Shown: positions 28,388 through 36,575 of the stretch, piece by piece | Numbering within the stretch: the stretch's first letter is position 1 | Layout: each line of letters starts with the position of its first letter | NCBI RefSeq assembly: GCF_900536025.1 | Contig: NZ_UNOZ01000002.1 | Location: 248,001-312,000 of the forward strand | Direction of reading: 5' to 3' | Length of the DNA: 64,000 nucleotides | From: Pseudomonas reidholzensis | Lineage (GTDB): Bacteria; Pseudomonadota; Gammaproteobacteria; Pseudomonadales; Pseudomonadaceae | Translations under genes and position numbers: made by a program | The notes under the pieces: generated by a model | Seen by the model: only the letters and a program-made list of their open reading frames with translations | What the model was told of the DNA's origin: nothing | The model's database searches: none

Positions 28388-29644
28388 TCAGAAGCTGCCT
28401 TTGAGAGGGTATTCGATGATCAGGTACAGGCGGTCGATGTCGTCGCCGGCCTGGGCGCTGTTGGCCCGGTGGCTGACGTGCGACAGCGACAGGCTGAGGT
28501 CCTTGGCGGTGCCGCTCTGCACCACGTACTTGAGGTCGAGGTCGCGTTCCCAGTGGCGCCCGCCGTGGCCTTGCTGGGCGACGTAGGCGCCGCCTGCAGG
28601 CGCATGCGTGCCGTCGATGCCGCGGCCGGTGACGTAGCGGCCCATCAGGCTCAAGCCGGGCACGCCGAGGGTGGCCATATCGAGGTCGTAGCGCAGTTGC
28701 CAGGAGCGCTCGTTGGGGCCATTGAAGTCGGCGTACTTGATCGAGTTGGCGAGGTAGATCGAGTCGCCACCGACGAAGTCGAACGGCGTGTCACCGTCGA
28801 TTTTCTGGTAGGCCAGTGTCAGTGCCTGGGCGCCACGGCGGTACTTGGCGGCGAGGCTGTAGGCGCGGGTGTCGATCGCCCCGGCGCTGGCCTGGCCGCT
28901 GTCGCGGGTGTGATAGAGGTTGCCGTCCAGGCGCCAGTTGCCCTCGGCCAGGTTGAGGTTGAGGTAGCCCTGGCGCCAGGTGTCCTCCAGCTGCGAGGCG
29001 TACAGCGCACCGCCGAACGGGCCGTCGGGCGCGTAGGTGGCGCCGGCCAGGCTGATGGCATGGCCGTGGGTGGTCGCGCCAACACCGCTGAAGTCATCGT
29101 GGCTCGAGCTGTTGTCCTGGTTGTTGAACGCGGTGAAGCGCCCGGCCTGCAGGCGCCAGTCGGCCAGGTCGGTGTTTTCCAGCAGCCAGCCGGTGGCGTA
29201 TTCGGGGTGCAGGCGTTTGTCGCCGGTGTCGAACACCGGCGTTTCGACGGTCATCTCGCCGTAGCGCAGCAGGGTGTTGCCCAGGCGCAGCTTGAGCGCG
29301 GCGCCGGCACTGGAATAGTCCGACTCGGCGCGGCCATCGCTGTCGCGCGGCAGCAGGCCGGTGCCGGCGTGGCCACGGCCACCGTCGAGCTTGAGGCCGA
29401 GAAAGGCGTGAGCGTCGATGCCGACGCCGACGGTGCCTGCGGTGAAGCCCGAGCGCAGTTCGCCAATGAAGCCCTGGGCCCATTCCTGGCGGTAGCTCTG
29501 GCCGCTGCCGGTGGGCGAGCGGTAGTCGTTGTGCAGCAGGTAGTTGCGGCTGAGCAGCGACCAGCCGGGGTCGTCGGCCTGCGCCTGAGAAACGGCGAGG
29601 GCGGTGAGCAGGGTGAGGGCGATCCTGCTGGAGGCACGGGGCAT
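28388..29644 (-). CDS. OprD-family outer-membrane porin
   Basis: 418 residues with a signal peptide MPRASSRIALTLLTALAVSQAQA and then an OprD-type 18-strand barrel. Typical features are RNYLLHNDYR near the N-terminus, WAQGFIGELRSGFTAGTVGVGIDAHAFLGLKLDGG, SSAGAALKLRLGNTLLRYGEM and the aromatic C-terminal strand LYLIIEYPLKGSF ending in F. These channels admit small carboxylates or amino acids through the outer membrane; the substrate is not known. It is the first gene of an operon with the MFS gene. Confidence 0.93.
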   Translation of the reverse strand: MPRASSRIALTLLTALAVSQAQADDPGWSLLSRNYLLHNDYRSPTGSGQSYRQEWAQGFIGELRSGFTAGTVGVGIDAHAFLGLKLDGGRGHAGTGLLPRDSDGRAESDYSSAGAALKLRLGNTLLRYGEMTVETPVFDTGDKRLHPEYATGWLLENTDLADWRLQAGRFTAFNNQDNSSSHDDFSGVGATTHGHAISLAGATYAPDGPFGGALYASQLEDTWRQGYLNLNLAEGNWRLDGNLYHTRDSGQASAGAIDTRAYSLAAKYRRGAQALTLAYQKIDGDTPFDFVGGDSIYLANSIKYADFNGPNERSWQLRYDLDMATLGVPGLSLMGRYVTGRGIDGTHAPAGGAYVAQQGHGGRHWERDLDLKYVVQSGTAKDLSLSLSHVSHRANSAQAGDDIDRLYLIIEYPLKGSF

Positions 29645-29832
29645 GGTGAGTCCGGTTCTGGTTGTAGGCTTCAGAGAGCCGGGGCTGCTGCGCAGCCCTT
29701 TCGCGACACCAGGCCGCTCCTACAGGGTCAGCGTCGGCCGGGTGCCTTGCGCGGTACTGGTGGGAGCGGCCCCTCTTCAGACTGAACTGTGCCGCATGCG
29801 CCTGCGTACTTCTTGTATGGGTGTGCTGGCGC
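29645..29832. repeat. Gap with degenerate type C REP elements
   Basis: GGGGCTGCTGCGCAGCCC hairpin, CTTTCGCGACACCAGGCCGC (one REP arm near 29697-29720) and GTGGGAGCGGCCCC as a partial mirror near 29760. No gene seen. Confidence 0.55.
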
Positions 29833-30744
29833 TTACGCCATGTCGCTGGCGGCGAACTCTTCGGCCAGGTGATCGATCAGCGAGCGCACCGATGGCAGCA
29901 GCCCGCGCCGCGAGGGGAAGATCGCATGAACGATGCCGCAGCGTGGGTGCCACTCCGGCAGCAGTTCCACCAGGCGGCCGCTGGCCAGGTCGTCGCGCAC
30001 CGCGACCCGCGGCAGGTGGGCGATGCCCACGCCCGCCAGGACGAAATGGCGCAAGGCGAACAGGTCATCGGTGACCATCCGCGGCGTGTGCGGGATGACG
30101 ATGCTGCGGCTCATGTCCTCGCCCTGGAACAGCGCCCACTGGTACTCACGCTGCGCGCCGCCCCAGTGCAGGCTTGGCAGTGCGCTGAGCGCCTGCGGCT
30201 CGAAACCGGGTGGCAGTTGCTCGAGGAACGAAGGCCGGCCGACCAGGCACTGGGTGCTGTTGCTCAGCACCTTCATCACCATGTCGGTGTTTTCCAGCGG
30301 CGGGAAGCGCACCCGCAGGGCCATGTCGAAGCCCTCGTGGAGCAGGTCGACGCGGCGGTTGGTGCTTTCGATGAACAGCTCCACCAGCGGGTACTTGACC
30401 ATGTAGCGGGTGAGCATCGGCGCCACCAGCGAGTTGAGCAGGGTGGTCGGGCAACTGAGGCGTACCAGGCCGCGTGGCTCGCAGCGGTTGCGTTCAATGA
30501 CCTCGGCGGCGCTTTCGGCCTCCACCCGCATGGCCAGGCAGCGGCGGTAGTACTCCTGGCCGATCTCGGTCAGCGAGCAGTGCCGGCTGGTGCGGTGCAA
30601 CAGGCGCACGCCGAGGCGGTCCTCGAGGTCGGCGATGCGCCGGCTGAGCTTGGACTTGGGCATGTCCAGCGCTCGCCCGGCGGGGGCGAAGCCGCCGTGC
30701 TCTACCACCTGGGTGAAGAAGTAGAGGGAGTTGAGGTCTTCCAC
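29833..30744 (-). CDS. LysR-type regulator (CrgA-like), divergent from ycaC copy 3
   Basis: 303 residues, MEDLNSLYFFTQVVEHGGFAPAGRALDMPKSKLSRRIADLEDRLGVRLLHRTSR, a LysR helix-turn-helix of the CrgA/DsdC-like group whose effector domain follows (EPRGLVRLSCPTTLLN). Its start is 41 bases from the inverted repeat CGTTC-N8-GAACG that precedes ycaC copy 3, so it probably binds there. Because copies 1 and 2 have the same repeat, one protein could control all three. Members of the group often respond to quinones or other electrophiles; the inducer here is unknown. Confidence 0.88.
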   Translation of the reverse strand: MEDLNSLYFFTQVVEHGGFAPAGRALDMPKSKLSRRIADLEDRLGVRLLHRTSRHCSLTEIGQEYYRRCLAMRVEAESAAEVIERNRCEPRGLVRLSCPTTLLNSLVAPMLTRYMVKYPLVELFIESTNRRVDLLHEGFDMALRVRFPPLENTDMVMKVLSNSTQCLVGRPSFLEQLPPGFEPQALSALPSLHWGGAQREYQWALFQGEDMSRSIVIPHTPRMVTDDLFALRHFVLAGVGIAHLPRVAVRDDLASGRLVELLPEWHPRCGIVHAIFPSRRGLLPSVRSLIDHLAEEFAASDMA

Positions 30745-30784
30745 GCGTTGTTCTCCAGGGATCTTGTTCTGCGTGCCAATTGAT

Positions 30785-30802
30785 CGTTCGCATAATAGAA
30801 CG
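30785..30802. promoter_or_regulatory. Operator-like inverted repeat between LysR gene and ycaC copy 3
   Basis: CGTTC-GCATAATA-GAACG, arms the same as in copies 1 and 2 while the 8-base spacer differs, which suggests selection on the arms. The leader behind it (30803-30914) keeps the same hairpin elements. Confidence 0.65.
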
Positions 30803-30914
30803 CTAAAGGCGAATTTCGCTATCTACCGCTCCAAAGGTGTTGGTTTTAATCTTTGCCCATCAACGCGAAACACCCAACTTACTCGAAATCAAAACCACCT
30901 TTAGGAGCTCTACC

Positions 30915-31544
30915 ATGGCCAACTTCCAATACAACCGCCTGAACAAAGACGACGCTGCCGTGCTGCTGGTTGATCACCAGGCGGGTCTGCTGTCCCTGGT
31001 CCGTGACATCGAGCCGGACCGCTTCAAGAACAACGTGATGGCCCTGGCTGACCTGGCCAAGTTCTTCAACCTGCCGACCATCCTCACCACCAGCTTCGAG
31101 CAAGGCCCCAACGGCCCACTGGTACCTGAGCTGAAAGCGCTGTTCCCGGACGCCCCGTACATCGCCCGCCCAGGCCAGATCAACGCCTGGGACAACGAAG
31201 ACTTCGTCAAGGCAGTGAAGGCAACCGGCAAGAAACAGCTGATCATCGCGGGTGTGGTGACTGAAGTGTGCGTGGCCTTCCCAGCGCTGGCAGCTCTGGA
31301 AGAAGAGTTCGATGTGTTCGTGGTTACCGATGCGTCGGGCACCTTCAACGAGATGACCCGCGACGCCGCTCACGACCGCATGAGCCGTGCGGGTGCACAG
31401 CTGATGACCTGGTTCGGCGTGGCCTGCGAGCTGCACCGCGACTGGAGGAACGACATCGAAGGCCTGGCGGCGCTGTGCTCGAACCACATCCCGGACTACC
31501 GCAACCTGATGACCAGCTACAACGCCCTGACTGCGGGTAAGTAA
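30915..31544 (+). CDS. ycaC: YcaC-type isochorismatase-family hydrolase, copy 3
   Basis: 209 residues, ATG 30915, AGGAG upstream. It differs from copy 1 at a few residues (NFQYN for NFKYN, NNVMAL for NNVLAL, MSRAGA for MSQAGA) and at many silent sites, so it is older than the copy 1/2 split. D20, R85 and C119 are kept. The 5' block is as conserved as the coding part, which points to shared regulation. It stands next to a LysR gene and has its own terminator; this is the best candidate for the ancestral unit. Confidence 0.93.
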   Translation: MANFQYNRLNKDDAAVLLVDHQAGLLSLVRDIEPDRFKNNVMALADLAKFFNLPTILTTSFEQGPNGPLVPELKALFPDAPYIARPGQINAWDNEDFVKAVKATGKKQLIIAGVVTEVCVAFPALAALEEEFDVFVVTDASGTFNEMTRDAAHDRMSRAGAQLMTWFGVACELHRDWRNDIEGLAALCSNHIPDYRNLMTSYNALTAGK

Positions 31545-31560
31545 TCACCCACCGACATCG

Positions 31561-31601
31561 AAAAAAGGCCGGCATTCCTCTGGGGATGCCGGCCTTTTTT
31601 T
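31561..31601 (+). terminator. Terminator after ycaC copy 3
   Basis: AAAAAAGGCCGGCATTCC, loop TCTG, GGGATGCCGGCCTTTTTTT. Confidence 0.92.
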
Positions 31602-31613
31602 GTTTTCAGCGCA

Positions 31614-31682
31614 GGCCTCATCGCGGGCAAGCCCGCTCCTACGCTCAACCCTTGTAGGAGCGGGCTTGCCCGCGATGAGGCC
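31614..31682. repeat. Inverted REP pair, type A
   Basis: GGCCTCATCGCGGGCAAGCC and its mirror GGCTTGCCCGCGATGAGGCC. Confidence 0.88.
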
Positions 31683-31702
31683 GGTATGGCAGCTGAGAAT
31701 GC

Positions 31703-31996
31703 TCAGTTAACGGGCTGCGATTCAATCCCCTCGAGCATCGCCTCGATCAATCCATCGGCCATCTCGACCGAGTGCAGGTTGGCCCACATCAGGCTCTGAC
31801 CTTTCTCGTCCAGGTGTGCGAGTGCCTTGTAGCCACTTTCATACGCGCCACGCAGGTACAGCGCGACATGCACCAGGGCGTCATGGGCGGTGATGCCGGG
31901 GTTGACGGTGAACATGGGCGGATGGCCGGCGTCGCAGCGGCCGAAGGGGCGTTGCATGGTGTTGGGGAGCGGTGGGTCCGGGACTATTTTCTTCAT
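31703..31996 (-). CDS. DUF6124-type small Pseudomonas protein
   Basis: 97 residues from ATG 31996, chosen because AAGGAG lies 8 bases upstream and the N-terminus MKKIVPDPP is typical of this small family. The conserved part is FTVNPGITAHDALVHVALYLRGAYESGYKALAHLD, a helical segment with regular alanine and leucine spacing. The frame stays open to 32218 but the extra 74 residues do not look like the family. No function is known for it. It is probably monocistronic. Confidence 0.72.
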   Translation of the reverse strand: MKKIVPDPPLPNTMQRPFGRCDAGHPPMFTVNPGITAHDALVHVALYLRGAYESGYKALAHLDEKGQSLMWANLHSVEMADGLIEAMLEGIESQPVN

Positions 31997-32569
31997 TGCA
32001 GAAAACTCCTTGAGTTGAGCTGCAATCAACCGTTTCCACACAGAGGGCGGCAGCTGTACGCGGGGTGGAAAACCGGCCAAGAAGGAAACCGGCAGGCCAT
32101 AGGCCTCCCGCGTACGACTGCCATTAAACAGTCCTATCTTGACCATCCGGATTTCCACATCCGATCGCTGAACCGACAGCGACCCGGTCAGCCTAGAGGG
32201 CATGGTTTCCTTGGACAATCAGACGGGAGTCGACAGGCTTCGTAGGGTATTTCGCTGGTCGTGGGGGAGGCAGCAAGAAACGTCTTCAGACGCTGTAGGA
32301 CGTTGCTGAACCTGAAATCCTGGGGCCGCTTCGCGCCCCTTTCGCGACACAAGGCCGCTCCCACAGGTGATCGCGGCTGGTCGTGAGCCTTGCGCGATCC
32401 AACGTGTGGGAGCGGCCTTGTGTCGCGAAAGGGCTGCGTAGCAGCCCCAGTGCACCGAATCTCGGTTCTTTACAGTTCGGGAAAAGGCCCACAGCTGTTG
32501 CGGAAACCATGGGCTTAAACTGTGGGGAAGACCTGCCCATGATCGGCTGCCTCAATCAGGAGCCTCCTC
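31997..32569. other. Long intergenic region between the DUF6124 gene and the HigA-like gene
   Basis: Holds the REP pair at 32337-32433 and, before the HigA-like gene, an inverted repeat CCCACAG (32488-32494) / CTGTGGG (32520-32526) that could be an operator. No toxin gene and no other supported coding region was found. Confidence 0.5.
32337..32433. repeat. Inverted REP pair, type C
   Basis: CCCCTTTCGCGACACAAGGC and its mirror GCCTTGTGTCGCGAAAGGG around a spacer with a further GATCGC/GCGATC match. Confidence 0.82.
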
Positions 32570-32848
32570 ATGCACAATCCCCCTCACCCAGGTGAGTCCT
32601 TGCGAGACGATGTCTTGCCGGCGATGGGCATCAGCGTGTCAGCACTGGCAGGCCATCTCGGTCTCACTCAAAGCCAGTTATCCGCAGTCCTCAACGGCCG
32701 CGCCAGTCTCTGCGCAACACTCGCATACCGGCTTCAGCTCGCTGGCCTTGGCGATGCGCGCCAGTACCTGGCGGAACAGATGGCCTACGATCTTTGGCAG
32801 GTGGCCCGTCAGGAGCACCCGCCAATCACTCGTTTGACCTTACCCTGA
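32570..32848 (+). CDS. HigA-like XRE-family antitoxin without an adjacent toxin gene
   Basis: 92 residues, ATG 32570, AGGAG upstream. The opening HPGESLRDDVLPAMGISVSALAGHLGLTQSQLSAVLNGRASLCATLAYRLQLAGLG is the HigA type helix-turn-helix (HPGE...L..LG.S...LA..L......S..LNGR). HigA is normally encoded behind the HigB RNase toxin; here the 500 bases upstream contain only repeats and the downstream gene is a convergent antiporter. It may be an orphan antitoxin or a stand-alone regulator. Confidence 0.85.
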   Translation: MHNPPHPGESLRDDVLPAMGISVSALAGHLGLTQSQLSAVLNGRASLCATLAYRLQLAGLGDARQYLAEQMAYDLWQVARQEHPPITRLTLP

Positions 32849-32858
32849 GGGCAAGACG

Positions 32859-34646
32859 TCAATCCGCATCCGACTCGAACAACCGCTCCAACTCCACCCG
32901 CGCTTCCTTGGCGTTCTGCATCACCTTGGCGCGGTCGTCGCGTACGCTGCCCTGGGTTTCCAGCACCTGTTCGTCATGCTCGCTGAAGCGCTGGATGCGG
33001 TCCGCCGCTTGCGCCTCGGACAACCCCAACCCCACCAGCGCGCGGCGGGTCATCTCCAGGCTGGAATAGAACGTCTCGCGGATCGGCACCGCACCCACAT
33101 CGGTCAGCTTGTGCACGTGCTGGCGGTTACGCGCCCGGGCCAGCACCTTGAGGTGCGGGTACAGCCGCTTGACCCGTTCTGCCGTGCGGGTGGTGATCTC
33201 CGGGTCGTCGGTGGTGATCACCAGGTATTCGGCGTCGCCAACCTTGGCCGCATGCAGCACTTCGGCGCGCAGCGGGTCACCGTAGAACACCGGCGCCTGC
33301 TCGAAGGTGCGGGTCAACTCGATGGCGTCCACCGAGGTGTCGAGGGCAATGAACGGGATCTTCTGTGCACGCAGGATGCGCGAGACGATCTGGCCCATGC
33401 GGCCCATGCCGACGATCACCACACGCGGCGCATCGGTCTGGATCTGCTTGTACTGCTCTGGCACTTCGCGGGTGCTCTGCGGGCGCTTCAGCAGGCGCGC
33501 GCAGGCGATCAGCAGCAACGGCGTGGCGGCCATCGACAGGGTGATGGTCATCAGCAGCAGGTCATAGGTGTAGGTGTCGAACAGGCCTTGGTCCTTGCCC
33601 AGCTTGAACACCACGAAGGCAAACTCGCCACCGGCCGCCAGGACCACGCCCAGACGCAGCGCGTTGGCGGTATTGAGGCCGCCACCGAGGCGCCCGACCA
33701 GCATCAGCAACGGCAGCTTGACCGCCACCAGCAGCAGGGTCAGGCCCAGCAGCAGGGCCGGGGACTCGAGCAGCAGGCTGAGGTTGGCGCCCATCCCGAC
33801 ACTCATGAAGAACAGCCCGAGCAGCAGGCCCTTGAACGGCTCGATCTGCGACTCCAGCTCATGCCGGTACTCCGAGTCTGCCAGCAGCAAGCCGGCGAGG
33901 AAGGCGCCCAGGGCCATGGAAATCCCGGCCTCTTCCATCAGCCAGGCCGTGCCGATCACCACCAGCAGCGCGGTCGCGGTAGACACTTCCGGCAAGCCGG
34001 TGCGGGCGACGATGCGGAACACCGGGCGCAGCAGGTAGCGGCCGCCGACGATCACCACGGCAATGCTGGCAAACACCTTCAGGCCATGCTCCAGGCCGTC
34101 GCCGTGCGCGGTGTCCGGGCCGGTTGCGGCGAGCAGCGGCACCAGGGCGATCAGCGGGATGGCGGCGATGTCCTGGAACAGCAGAATGGCAAACGCCAGG
34201 CGGCCATGTGGGGCATTGAGCTGCTTGCTCTCGGCCAGGCTCTGCAGGCCGAGGGCGGTCGACGACAGCGCCAGGCCGAGGCCGAGCACCACGGCGGCGG
34301 GCATCGATTGGCCGAAGACGAACATAGCAATGGTGCCGATCACTGCACCGGTCAACACGACCTGGGCCAGGCCCACGCCGAATACCGATTTGCGCATCAG
34401 CCAGAGGCGCCGTGGGGACAATTCCAGGCCAATGATGAACAGCAGCAGGACCACACCCAGCTCGGAAATGTGCGCGACGCTTTCGGTGTCGCGGATCAGG
34501 CCCAGCGCTTGCGGGCCGATGGCCACGCCGGCGAGCAGGTAGCCGATCACTGCGCCCAGTTGCAGGCGCTTGGCCAGGGGCACGGCGATGACCGCGGCGA
34601 GGAGGAAGATGACGGCGGTTTGTAGAAGGCTGCCTTCGTGTGGCAT
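32859..34646 (-). CDS. KefB/KefC-type cation:proton antiporter with TrkA-N domain
   Basis: 595 residues. Residues 1-385 form 12-13 membrane segments of the CPA2 type (GAVIGYLLAGVAIGPQALGLI; ELGVVLLLFIIGLELSPRRLW; FQDIAAIPLIALVPLLA). Residues about 405-525 are the nucleotide-binding RCK/TrkA-N domain with VVIVGMGRMGQIVSRIL. Such proteins release K+ in exchange for protons during electrophile or osmotic stress, in KefB/C under glutathione control. No KefG/KefF ancillary gene is beside it. Monocistronic; converges on the HigA-like gene. Confidence 0.92.
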   Translation of the reverse strand: MPHEGSLLQTAVIFLLAAVIAVPLAKRLQLGAVIGYLLAGVAIGPQALGLIRDTESVAHISELGVVLLLFIIGLELSPRRLWLMRKSVFGVGLAQVVLTGAVIGTIAMFVFGQSMPAAVVLGLGLALSSTALGLQSLAESKQLNAPHGRLAFAILLFQDIAAIPLIALVPLLAATGPDTAHGDGLEHGLKVFASIAVVIVGGRYLLRPVFRIVARTGLPEVSTATALLVVIGTAWLMEEAGISMALGAFLAGLLLADSEYRHELESQIEPFKGLLLGLFFMSVGMGANLSLLLESPALLLGLTLLLVAVKLPLLMLVGRLGGGLNTANALRLGVVLAAGGEFAFVVFKLGKDQGLFDTYTYDLLLMTITLSMAATPLLLIACARLLKRPQSTREVPEQYKQIQTDAPRVVIVGMGRMGQIVSRILRAQKIPFIALDTSVDAIELTRTFEQAPVFYGDPLRAEVLHAAKVGDAEYLVITTDDPEITTRTAERVKRLYPHLKVLARARNRQHVHKLTDVGAVPIRETFYSSLEMTRRALVGLGLSEAQAADRIQRFSEHDEQVLETQGSVRDDRAKVMQNAKEARVELERLFESDAD

Positions 34647-34779
34647 CGCTCGGACTCCATGAGCTGCTACGGGGCAGCGTTGATTACAGTGAAGCGAGAA
34701 TTGTGACGGCCAAGCTGCTTGCAGACAATCTGCTTGTTTGGCGACACATTGTCTCTGCTAGGGTGACAATCGGTGGTGA

Positions 34780-34904
34780 CCTCTTCGCGGGTAAACCCGC
34801 TCCCACAGGATTTGTGCAGATCTCAGGAGCGGCTCGGTACCCTGGCTGCGCAGAGGTAACAAGCGGCTCGATACCCTGTGGGAGCGGGTTTACCCGCGAA
34901 GAGG
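34780..34904. repeat. Inverted REP pair, type B
   Basis: CCTCTTCGCGGGTAAACCCG and its mirror CGGGTTTACCCGCGAAGAGG with a 65-base spacer. It fills the gap between the antiporter start and the GlxA-type regulator's stop. Confidence 0.85.
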
Positions 34905-34926
34905 CCGGCAATGCCGCACAGGAGTT

Positions 34927-35892
34927 TCAGCCGCCGCCAAACTGTGCACGATACTGATTCGGCGTCATCCCGATCCGCTCGCAAAACACCTTGCGCATAT
35001 GCCGGTCACTGCCAAACCCGCTGCGCGCCGCCACCACCTTCAACGGCAGGTCAGAGCCCTCGAGCAGCTTTCGCGCGTAGTCGATCCGCGCGTTCTGCAG
35101 GTACTGCAGCGGCGTAATCCCGACTTCGCGCTGAAACGCCCGGGCAAAGTTGCGGCTGCTCATCGCCACCAGTTCAGCCATCTTCTGCACGGTGAACGCC
35201 TGGTCGATATGGTCGACCAGGTACGCCTGCACACGGGCAATCGGTGAGCCATCGCGCGGCACCGCCGCCAGCAATGGCCCGTAGGGCAACTGCCCACCCT
35301 GGCGATGACGCGCGACCAGCAACACCTTGGCCACCTCCAGCGCCAGTGCCTTGCCATGGTCCTCGGCGACCACCGCCAAGGCCAGATCGATCCCGGCCGT
35401 GATCCCGCCCGAGGTGATCAGGCTGCGATCGACCACGTAGATCTGCTCGGTTTCGACGTTGACCTCGGGAAACTGCCGCGCCAGGCGCTCGACGTAGTTC
35501 CAGTGGGTGGTGCAGCGATAGCCGCCGAGCAACCCGGCGCGGGCCAGCAGAAACACCCCGGTGCAGATCGCTCCGAAGCGCCCGGCACGGCGCACCGCCT
35601 GCGGCAGCCAGCCCTCGATCCCCGGCAGGGCGACGTCATAGGCCCCAGGGCCACCCGGCACCAGCAGCAGGTCGATCGCCTCTGGCAGTTGATGCAGACA
35701 AAGGTCGGCCACGACCTGCAAGCCACTCGAGCTACGAATGATGCCCTCGCCATCGGCGACGGTGATCAGCCGGTAGCGTTTGTCTTCAGGCAGAAAACGG
35801 TTGGCCAGGGCAAAGGCGTCCATCGGCCCGGTGACATCGAGCATCAGCACATCATTGAAAAGAACCACTGCGACTGTGCGCTGCATACCCAT
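34927..35892 (-). CDS. GlxA-type AraC regulator with DJ-1/PfpI domain
   Basis: 321 residues. Residues 5-170 are a DJ-1/PfpI-like domain (VAVVLFNDVLMLDVTGPMDAFALAN; GAICTGVFLLARAGLLGG with the nucleophile-elbow cysteine), residues about 225-315 the two AraC helix-turn-helix motifs (MAELVAMSSRNFARAFQREVGITPLQYLQNARIDYARKLLEGSDLPLKVVAARSGFGSDRHMRKVFCERIGMTPNQYRAQFG). Family members respond to small amines or amino-acid derivatives. It is divergent from the next AraC gene with a 238-base gap without other features. Confidence 0.9.
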   Translation of the reverse strand: MGMQRTVAVVLFNDVLMLDVTGPMDAFALANRFLPEDKRYRLITVADGEGIIRSSSGLQVVADLCLHQLPEAIDLLLVPGGPGAYDVALPGIEGWLPQAVRRAGRFGAICTGVFLLARAGLLGGYRCTTHWNYVERLARQFPEVNVETEQIYVVDRSLITSGGITAGIDLALAVVAEDHGKALALEVAKVLLVARHRQGGQLPYGPLLAAVPRDGSPIARVQAYLVDHIDQAFTVQKMAELVAMSSRNFARAFQREVGITPLQYLQNARIDYARKLLEGSDLPLKVVAARSGFGSDRHMRKVFCERIGMTPNQYRAQFGGG

Positions 35893-36130
35893 CCACCCTG
35901 AATACCGGCCTTCGACAAGGCCCGACCCTTAACCAGATCGGCATCTTAAGGTAACGGTTTAACCCGTGGGGCCAGCACCCGCAGAAAAATCATCATCTGT
36001 TTTGGCTGGAACGGCACCTGAACCGGTCGTCGTTAGCGGTTTGCCTCGAATTAATAACTATTAAGGGTTGGCTCAGGACTTTGTCATGTCGCCAAGGCGA
36101 GACTCTGTTCATCGAAAGAGGAGCGTCGTT

Positions 36131-36496
36131 ATGACCCCCCAGACCCTAGCGCCGGGTGCCCTGACCCCCAAGCGCCTACGCCTGGCCAAGGAACTGATGC
36201 TGCGCAGCGAGCTGTCGATCATCGAGATCGCCGCGCTGTGCCACCTGACCCGCAGCCACTTCTCGCGGGCGTTCAAGATCAATACCGGCCTGTCGCCACA
36301 AGCCTGGCGCCTGCTGGCGCGGCTGGAGAAGGCCAAGCAGCTGCTGGCCACCGAGGCGCCGATCACCGATGTCAGCCTGGAATGCGGATTCTGCGACCAG
36401 GCGCACTTCACCCGCGCATTCAGCCGCTTGGTCGGCCAGCCGCCGAAAGCCTGGCGCCTGGCAGCACGATCGCAAGCACCGAGCTACCTTTCTTAA
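36131..36496 (+). CDS. Stand-alone AraC-type DNA-binding protein
   Basis: 121 residues from ATG 36131, with AGAGGAG upstream. It consists of little more than the AraC DNA-binding domain (LSIIEIAALCHLTRSHFSRAFKINTGLSPQAWRLLARLEKAKQLLATEAPITDVSLECGFCDQAHFTRAFSRLVGQPPKAWR), without an effector domain, like SoxS or MarA in build. It stands 79 bases before ycaC copy 4 on the same strand and probably controls it. The signal may be protein abundance, not ligand binding. Confidence 0.87.
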   Translation: MTPQTLAPGALTPKRLRLAKELMLRSELSIIEIAALCHLTRSHFSRAFKINTGLSPQAWRLLARLEKAKQLLATEAPITDVSLECGFCDQAHFTRAFSRLVGQPPKAWRLAARSQAPSYLS

Positions 36497-36507
36497 GCCG
36501 TTTTTAT

Positions 36508-36529
36508 CCGCAGGGATAGGTCCCTGCGG
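36508..36529. promoter_or_regulatory. Perfect hairpin before ycaC copy 4
   Basis: CCGCAGGGA-TAGG-TCCCTGCGG, a 9-bp stem with a 4-base loop, 46 bases before the start of copy 4. Without a T run after it, it looks more like a leader hairpin or operator than a terminator. Confidence 0.5.
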
Positions 36530-36575
36530 ACAAGGGCGGTTGCCACTGACTTTTCCAACCCAAGGAGTCACCGTC

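Noticed and set aside
31997..32218. Longer start of the DUF6124-type protein
   Set aside because: The extension has no ribosome site and does not resemble the family, while ATG 31996 has AAGGAG at proper distance.
36508..36529. Terminator between the AraC gene and ycaC copy 4
   Set aside because: The stem is perfect but no T run follows on the plus strand, so it is listed as a hairpin of unknown role instead.
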